NCBI GenBank assembly: GCA_964420455.1
Contig: CAYQTO010000031.1
Span: forward strand, 1 to 26,091
Source of the DNA: CAYQTO01 sp964420455
Lineage (GTDB): Bacteria > Sumerlaeota > Sumerlaeia > SLMS01
Direction of reading: 5' to 3'
Length of the DNA: 26,091 bases
Position 1 is the stretch's first letter, and each line of letters starts with the position of its first letter. Under the pieces are notes generated by a model, which saw only the letters and a program-made list of their open reading frames with translations, searched no databases and had not been told where the DNA came from. Position numbers and translations under genes: made by a program. Shown piece by piece: positions 21,108-26,091 of the stretch.

Positions 21108-23279
21108 ATGCGCCTGGCCTCTCCGCACCTCACCTGCGCCGTTGTGCTCGCCGGCCTGATGGCTGGCAGCGCCGCCGCAGCGCCGACCATCAGCACCTGG
21201 TCGCTCAGCACGGACGACACGCAGGAACGCATCGAGCTCCGCTGGAGCGAGGCGGTCCCCGTCGAGATGAACGAGTTCGCCCAGGCCCGCGAGCTGGTCC
21301 TCGTGCTCCCCGGCGCCCATCTGCAATCCGGAACCCCCACCCGGTTTGCCTCCCACGATTCGCCCCTGTTCGACCGCGCCCGCCTCCAGCAGGTCACCCT
21401 GCCCCACGGCGAGAGCGGCGTTCAGCTTACCCTGCAGCTCAAGCAGTGGGTCGAACCGGTCATCGAGAGTGACGAGACGTCCTATCGCCTCGCCTTTCCG
21501 ATTCCCGAGGCGCTCCGCCGCCCCGCCCCCGCGGGTCCGCAGGGCAGGGGGCTCGAGCTGACCGATGCGCGGCTCGCCGAACTGGATGCCTACGGCGCCC
21601 TCGGCGCCCCGGCCACCGGCGCCGGCCAGGACGCCGAACAGACCGACGTGTCCGCCTTCTACGTCCCGCCAAACGTCGCCCGCGAGGGCCGCACCATCGG
21701 CGTCGATCCCGACGACGTTGGCGCCATGGCGGTCGAGTCCAAGCTCAACGAATTCGTCCGCCGCGTCGACTTCCAGGGTACCTCCCTCGAGAACGTCCTT
21801 CGACTCATCTCCGAGGAGGCGGAACTGAACATCCTCCTCAATCCGAGCGATGTCGCCGGCATGGAGGTGACCCTGCGGCTTCGCAACGTCACCCTCCGCC
21901 AGATGCTCGACGCGATTCTCAAGGCCAACGGCCTCGGCTACGCCATCGAGTCGGGCGGCATCGTCCGCATCGTCCCCCGCGATCAGGTGAAGGCCACCAC
22001 CAAGGAAACGGTGGTCGAGACGATCCCCATCAACTGGGTCGACGCCCAGGAGGTGGCCGCCGCTCTCGAGCCGCTGATCGACGAGGAAGACGGTTCGATC
22101 CAGGTGCTCGCCGCCAACAACATCATCATCGTTCGCGACGTGCCCGAGACGGTGAACCAGATTCAGGAAATCGTCCAGTTGCTCGACATTCCCGAGAAGC
22201 AGGTCCTGATCGAGCTGCGCCTCGTGAACATGTCGGAGAGTGCGCGGCGTGCGGTCGGCGTGCGCACCGGCGTCGAGTCCGTCAGCACCGAGGAGCGCTT
22301 CCTTCGCGACAACCCCGAGGACTTCTTCAACCTGAGCGAGTTCGTGAATGCGAACCGCAACATCAGCCAGTCCTCGGCGACGAACGCCAGCAGCAACATT
22401 TCGCAGACTCTGGAGGAAGCCTTCGGGCAAATCCTGGGAGGCGGCGCGACCGGCAGCCTCGACAACGAATTCACCTCCGACCTCACCTCCGGGGCGACCG
22501 AGTCCTTCACCGACACGCTGACGGCCTCGACGGCCTTTGTCCCCAGCAGCCGCGCCACCGCCGGCCTCCTCGCGACTGGCGCCAACGCCTTCCGCTTCTC
22601 GACCCTCGGCACGGTCAACGTCTTCGGCGCGGATTACGACGTGGACTTCGCGATCAACGCGGAGGAGAACCGCGGCGAGGCGGTCACCCTCTCGAACCCG
22701 ATCGTGCTCTCGCTCAATAACCAGGAAGCGACCGTCGAGATTCGCCGCCAGATCCCTTACCAGTCGGCGGTCAACTCGGACCAGGGCTCCGTGGCCACCA
22801 TCGAATTTGTGGACGTCGGTACCGAGGTGACCATCCTTCCGCGCATCACGAACAACGGCTTCGTCCAGATGCAGATCCAGCCCCAGCAGACACTGGACAC
22901 CGGCGAGCGTGCCTTCGGTGTTCCCGTCACCGACGAGCGGAATGTCACCTCCTCGGTGATCGTCCGCGACGAGCAGACGGTGGCTCTCGGCGGCCTGCGC
23001 GAGTTCGAGTCCACCTCCTCCGAGAACGGCGTTCCCTTCCTCATGCGCCTCCCGGTCCTCAGCTGGCTCTTCAAGAACCAGTCAAACAGCCAGAACAAGA
23101 CCGAGCTCGTGCTCTTCGTCACCCCGGAGATTGTCAAGGACCCGACGCCGACCAACTACCAGCAGGCCCTCTACGACAAGATCGACTACAACTGGGACCT
23201 GCCCGATTACTACTTCGACGAGGTCATGCCGCGTTCGGCCCCGGGCGAGGAAAACGATCCCCGCATTCCGAAGCCCTGA
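21108..23279 (+). CDS. pilQ: Type IV pilus outer-membrane secretin PilQ
   Basis: A 723-residue secretin forming the outer-membrane pore for the pilus. A signal peptide (about 1-25) is followed by one AMIN-like domain (about 28-140), a low-complexity linker, the STN/N0 domain FQGTSLENVLRLISEEAELN (from about 222), a secretin N domain starting at ETIPINWVDAQEVAAALEPL (about 303), and the secretin core from QVLIELRLVNMS (about 365). The C-terminal signature LMRLPVLSWLFKNQSNSQNK is near 644-663, ending in VTPEIV. Between about 413 and 480 there is an insertion rich in Ser, Thr, Asn and Gly within the core, possibly an extended gate or extracellular loop. AAGGAG lies 12 bases before the ATG. It is the last gene of the operon, followed by a strong terminator. 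Confidence 0.95.
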   Translation: MRLASPHLTCAVVLAGLMAGSAAAAPTISTWSLSTDDTQERIELRWSEAVPVEMNEFAQARELVLVLPGAHLQSGTPTRFASHDSPLFDRARLQQVTLPHGESGVQLTLQLKQWVEPVIESDETSYRLAFPIPEALRRPAPAGPQGRGLELTDARLAELDAYGALGAPATGAGQDAEQTDVSAFYVPPNVAREGRTIGVDPDDVGAMAVESKLNEFVRRVDFQGTSLENVLRLISEEAELNILLNPSDVAGMEVTLRLRNVTLRQMLDAILKANGLGYAIESGGIVRIVPRDQVKATTKETVVETIPINWVDAQEVAAALEPLIDEEDGSIQVLAANNIIIVRDVPETVNQIQEIVQLLDIPEKQVLIELRLVNMSESARRAVGVRTGVESVSTEERFLRDNPEDFFNLSEFVNANRNISQSSATNASSNISQTLEEAFGQILGGGATGSLDNEFTSDLTSGATESFTDTLTASTAFVPSSRATAGLLATGANAFRFSTLGTVNVFGADYDVDFAINAEENRGEAVTLSNPIVLSLNNQEATVEIRRQIPYQSAVNSDQGSVATIEFVDVGTEVTILPRITNNGFVQMQIQPQQTLDTGERAFGVPVTDERNVTSSVIVRDEQTVALGGLREFESTSSENGVPFLMRLPVLSWLFKNQSNSQNKTELVLFVTPEIVKDPTPTNYQQALYDKIDYNWDLPDYYFDEVMPRSAPGEENDPRIPKP

Positions 23280-23310
23280 CCCTCCCCGCCCCTCCAGCGA
23301 GCAAACCAGA

Positions 23311-23345
23311 CGGGCCGCCCCACCGGGCGGCCCGCTTTCTTGTTC
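23311..23345 (+). terminator. Rho-independent terminator of the pilus operon
   Basis: CGGGCCGCCC and GGGCGGCCCG form a perfect 10-base-pair stem with a CACC loop (23311-23334), followed by CTTTCTTGTTC. It lies 32 bases after the pilQ stop and before the convergent rsmE, and could also help stop rsmE transcription. Confidence 0.88.
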
Positions 23346-23400
23346 ATCCAGCCTTCCTAGCAACCGCACCGTGCGCGACCTCGCGCCGCGGTCTGCTGCC

Positions 23401-24132
23401 CTATTCGAGGAACAGCGCGAGGGCGGCGAGGGCCGCCGTCTCTGTCCGCAGGATGGCCGACCGCGTGAGCGTCAGGGGCCGGGCGCCACTCTCGAGCATG
23501 CCTTCGAGCTCCTCCTCGCCCCATCCCCCCTCGGGCCCGGCGAGGAGACAAAGGTCCTGGTCTCCAAACTCGCGGAGGGCGTCGGTGGGGCTCATGCCTT
23601 CGACGCGTCGCTCGGCGAGGACAACGGACACGACGCCGGCCTCGTAGGCGGTTTCGACCATGGCGCGGGGGGCGGACGGATCGCCAAACTCCGGCAGCCA
23701 GCCCCGCTCGCACTGCTTGAGCGCCTCGACCGCCGCCCGCTGCCATTTTGCCCGCTTCTTTGTTTCCTTCTCCTCCGGCATGCCGACCACGCAGCGCTCG
23801 CACAGGAGCGGGTGAAAGCGGGTCATGCCGAGCTCGACCGCGCGGGGGATCATGTCGTCGTAGGCGGCGGACTTGGTTAGGCCACAGGCGAGCCAGCGGC
23901 CCCGGGGGCGCGGGGCGGTCTCGGCGGTGGACGCCAGCCGGACGCACACCTGCTTCTTGCCGGCCGAGGTGATCACCGCCGGGCAGATCACCCCGCGACC
24001 GTTGAGCACGGTCACCTCGGCGCCCTCGCGCAGGCGCAGGACCGACGCGAGGTGGTGCGACTCCTCGGCGTTCAGCTCGATCTCGTCGCCGGGGTACAGC
24101 GACCCGTCATGAAACGTGCGGATTTCGCGCAT
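23401..24132 (-). CDS. rsmE: 16S rRNA (uracil-1498-N3)-methyltransferase RsmE
   Basis: Methylates N3 of U1498 in the decoding region of 16S rRNA, using S-adenosylmethionine in a SPOUT knot. 243 residues, the normal size. The N-terminal PUA-like domain has ESHHLASVLRLREG (24-37). The knot motifs are GPEGGWGEEE (199-208) and ILRTETAALAAL (227-238), both nearly invariant in the family. The ATG at 24132 is preceded by GGGAG about 9 bases away. It is convergent with pilQ and divergent from the zinc-ribbon gene at 24222, leaving an 89-base intergenic region with no clear signal. A housekeeping gene with no evident tie to its neighbours. Confidence 0.95.
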   Translation of the reverse strand: MREIRTFHDGSLYPGDEIELNAEESHHLASVLRLREGAEVTVLNGRGVICPAVITSAGKKQVCVRLASTAETAPRPRGRWLACGLTKSAAYDDMIPRAVELGMTRFHPLLCERCVVGMPEEKETKKRAKWQRAAVEALKQCERGWLPEFGDPSAPRAMVETAYEAGVVSVVLAERRVEGMSPTDALREFGDQDLCLLAGPEGGWGEEELEGMLESGARPLTLTRSAILRTETAALAALALFLE

Positions 24133-24221
24133 AGAAAGGCTCCCGTGATTGGAATGCGGTTGTCTGTCGTGGGGGAACGCGGGATCAAGGCGGGTATCCC
24201 CCCTTTGGGCCGGCGCGTGCG

Positions 24222-25430
24222 ATGATCAAGTGCCCCAGTTGCGGGTTTCACAACAGCCAGGACCGGGAGCGGTGTCTGAAGTGCAGCGCGGCGCTGAAGT
24301 CGACGCTCGTGCCGGATGGGTCCGCGGTGGCGGACAAGGCGGCGCCGCGGGTTGATCTGCGCACGGCCTTCAATCGCCTGCGGGAGCGGGCGGCCGCCGC
24401 CGTCCAGGGCGACCTCCCCGTCAACGTTCCCCACCGCTTTCCGTGGACGGCGGCTCACCTCGCCATCCTGTTCGGCGCCGGCCAATGGTACAATTACCAG
24501 CCGCGCAAGGCGCTCGTCTTCGCTGTCATCCAACTCGCCCTCCTCGGCGTCTTTGTTTTCACCTTCTTCAAGTGGTGGAACGACTGGGTGGCGCTGGTGG
24601 TGGTGCTGTGGGTGTTCTTCGCCATGGCCGAGGCGTATTCGGTGGCGGTGAAGATCAATGGCGACTATTGGCGTTGGCGGAACCTGTTCGCTTTGTGGTC
24701 GGCGCTGATCTTCTACGTGGCGACGTTTCTGTTCGTGGGGCAGTTGTTCGGGAGCGGTTTTTTCTACATCACGACGGTGCGGGGCCGGGGGCTGTCGCCG
24801 TCGTTGGAGCCGGGCGACACGCTGTTCGTGCTGGCATGGCCGTTTTACCGCCCGCTGCTGCGGCCCGGCTCGCTGGTGTACTACGACCCGCCGCGGTTCC
24901 AGTATTTCCGCCCGGGCACCGTCAGCACGGACACGTATATCGCGAACGAGCGGAATTCCTTTGGGGTGATCTCGGCGCGGGGAGGAGACACCATGTCGTG
25001 GGACCCCGGTGGGGAAATCGTGGTGAATGGCGAGCCGTTGCCGCCACATCGCCTGCCGATCGATCCCAACGGTACACCCGGCGCCTATACGGTGACCGTG
25101 CCTCAGGACGAGTACGGCATCCTGTTCACTCATCGGGTGATCGAGCAGGGGATGTTGAGTTTCCTCGGGGGTTCCTACAACGCGGCGATTCCCAACCCGC
25201 GGGAGGCGACGCGCGGGGGCTTCGGCATCCTCGAGTACGAGAACGCCGTGACCGTTCCCCCGGAGGAGATTTATGGCATCGTTCTCTTTCGTTTTCACCC
25301 ACCGCCGCGCCGTGCCTGGTTTGGACTTGGCGGCGGCATCTGGGCGGACTATCCCGACGGCTATCCGGAAGTAGCCGCCCCCGCGGAAGACGCCGCCCCA
25401 TCCCCCCAAGAGGCCGCCCCCGAAAGCTGA
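24222..25430 (+). CDS. Zinc-ribbon membrane protein with a degenerate S26 signal-peptidase-like domain
   Basis: A 402-residue protein. An N-terminal zinc ribbon (Cys4, Cys7, Cys18, Cys21) is followed by a linker, three or four transmembrane segments (about residues 75-180), and a C-terminal domain laid out like signal peptidase I: box B-like RGRGLSPSLEPGDTLFV (187-203), box C/D-like SARGGDTMSWDPGGEIVVNG (251-270), and a closing VPPEEIYGIVLFRFHPPPR. Aligning PSLEPGD with the family's PTLxxGD puts Gly190 in place of the catalytic serine; no lysine occupies the general-base position before GGD, and the box E GDNR reads THRV. It is therefore probably not a protease, and may act as a scaffold, a substrate-binding homologue, or something new. 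ATG 24222 starts directly at the ribbon. The next gene follows after two bases. Confidence 0.8.
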   Translation: MIKCPSCGFHNSQDRERCLKCSAALKSTLVPDGSAVADKAAPRVDLRTAFNRLRERAAAAVQGDLPVNVPHRFPWTAAHLAILFGAGQWYNYQPRKALVFAVIQLALLGVFVFTFFKWWNDWVALVVVLWVFFAMAEAYSVAVKINGDYWRWRNLFALWSALIFYVATFLFVGQLFGSGFFYITTVRGRGLSPSLEPGDTLFVLAWPFYRPLLRPGSLVYYDPPRFQYFRPGTVSTDTYIANERNSFGVISARGGDTMSWDPGGEIVVNGEPLPPHRLPIDPNGTPGAYTVTVPQDEYGILFTHRVIEQGMLSFLGGSYNAAIPNPREATRGGFGILEYENAVTVPPEEIYGIVLFRFHPPPRRAWFGLGGGIWADYPDGYPEVAAPAEDAAPSPQEAAPES

Positions 25431-25432
25431 CC

Positions 25433-26091
25433 ATGCCGAAGACGCCCGACCTGATGTCGCTCCGCACGCCCCCCCGGCCCCCCGCCGATGCCAACGGGCG
25501 CCACACCCCGGAGGTCCGCGCCTTCCTCGACGCCATGGAAAACGAATTCCCCGGCGAGGTCTATACAACCGACGTCCGCCGTGGCCTCTTCGCCACCGAC
25601 GCCTCCATCTACCAGCAGATGCCTCTGGCGGTCTTCGCACCCCGCGACGGGCATGAACTCCGCATCGCCCTCAGGACCGCCCACGCCCACCAGATCCCCG
25701 TCCTCCCCCGCGCCGGGGGCACCAGCCTCGCCGGCCAGACCACCGCCGCCGATGCCCTCGTCCTCGACATCAGCAAGCACCTCCACGCGCTCCTCGACCT
25801 CGACACGGAAAACCGCACCGCCCTCGTCGAGCCTGGCCTTGTCCGCGACACCCTCAACGCCCGCATCGCCGGCGCGAACCTCATGTTCGCGCCGGAGACC
25901 TCCACCAGCAATCGCGCCAACATCGCCGGCATGATCGCCAACAATTCCAGCGGCATGATGTCCATCCGCTACGGCATGACGATCGATCACCTGCTTGGGG
26001 CCCAGGTGCTGCTGGCGGACGGGAGCTCGACCTGGTTCGGCCCGCGGGGCGAGATGGACGCCACCGGCAACCGGCTGCTGGACGGCCTCCT
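25433..26091 (+). CDS. FAD-linked oxidase, GlcD/D-lactate dehydrogenase type (3' end cut by the window edge)
   Basis: The first 219 codons of an FAD-binding type 4 (PCMH) oxidase. The FAD-pyrophosphate motif LPRAGGTSLAGQT is at residues 91-103, preceded by ATDASIYQQMPLAVFAPRDG (54-73). ALVEPGL and NRANIAGMIANNSSGMMSIR (about 164-183) with YGMT following match the large YdiJ-like D-lactate or 2-hydroxyacid dehydrogenases. These often carry C-terminal 4Fe-4S clusters, which would lie beyond the window. The ATG at 25433 is two bases after the preceding stop, so the two genes are probably co-transcribed; whether the pseudo-peptidase assists this oxidoreductase is unknown. GTCTATAC at 25559 encodes part of its EVYTTD. 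Substrate is unassigned. Confidence 0.88.
   Translation, partial: MPKTPDLMSLRTPPRPPADANGRHTPEVRAFLDAMENEFPGEVYTTDVRRGLFATDASIYQQMPLAVFAPRDGHELRIALRTAHAHQIPVLPRAGGTSLAGQTTAADALVLDISKHLHALLDLDTENRTALVEPGLVRDTLNARIAGANLMFAPETSTSNRANIAGMIANNSSGMMSIRYGMTIDHLLGAQVLLADGSSTWFGPRGEMDATGNRLLDGL

Overview
The window is a GC-rich (roughly two-thirds GC by eye), gene-dense bacterial chromosome segment with 25 protein-coding genes, two of them cut by the window edges. A secretin with an AMIN-type region, a PilMNO inner-membrane set and two lipoprotein signals indicate a Gram-negative-type envelope. The mix of genes (DUF1573-rhodanese-MauE-like triad, orphan LarE, divergent pilus secretin operon, small protein plus nucleotidyltransferase pair) resembles what is often seen in uncultivated lineages near the PVC/FCB groups, such as Sumerlaeota or Hydrogenedentota. 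That placement is inference and was not tested. I saw no rRNA, tRNA, CRISPR array or insertion sequence.

Layout. 1-3.4 kb: a mannose-1-phosphate guanylyltransferase (minus, cut at the left edge); a two-gene cassette of a 64-residue protein and a nucleotidyltransferase (plus); and a GT-C type membrane glycosyltransferase (minus) whose 3' end overlaps the cassette. 3.5-6.4 kb: a zinc carboxypeptidase (plus) converging on an OppA-type lipoprotein (minus), with a hairpin terminator between them. 6.4-9 kb: a Wzt-type ABC ATPase (plus) converging, with a 3' overlap, on an AI-2E family membrane protein (minus). 9-10.9 kb: a parvulin-like lipoprotein and lipB (minus), which may be one transcription unit with the AI-2E gene. 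11.1-15.9 kb (plus): larE, then a compact DUF1573 / rhodanese / MauE-like / polytopic membrane protein cluster. 16-17.3 kb (plus): thiE and a half-length phosphotransacetylase-like gene. 17.3-17.7 kb: a 459-base gene-free, hairpin-rich leader. 17.7-23.3 kb (plus): a pilM-pilN-pilO-(pilP position)-pilQ operon closed by a strong terminator. 23.4-24.1 kb: rsmE (minus). 24.2-26.1 kb (plus): a zinc-ribbon membrane protein with an apparently dead signal-peptidase fold, and the start of an FAD-linked oxidase cut at the right edge.

How the genes work together. The pilus operon is the clearest functional unit: PilM in the cytoplasm, PilN/PilO in the inner membrane, a periplasmic protein in the PilP position, and the PilQ outer-membrane pore. 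The guanylyltransferase, two GT-C-like membrane proteins and the Wzt-like ATPase point to surface glycan production, but they are scattered rather than in one locus. The DUF1573-rhodanese-MauE cluster looks like an exported cysteine/sulfur-handling module of unknown purpose.

The observations most worth following are: the small protein/nucleotidyltransferase cassette; the S26-like protein lacking catalytic residues; the orphan half-phosphotransacetylase; the structured leader ahead of pilM; and an over-represented octamer, GTCTATAC, found nine times on the two strands and nearly always encoding Val-Tyr-Thr.
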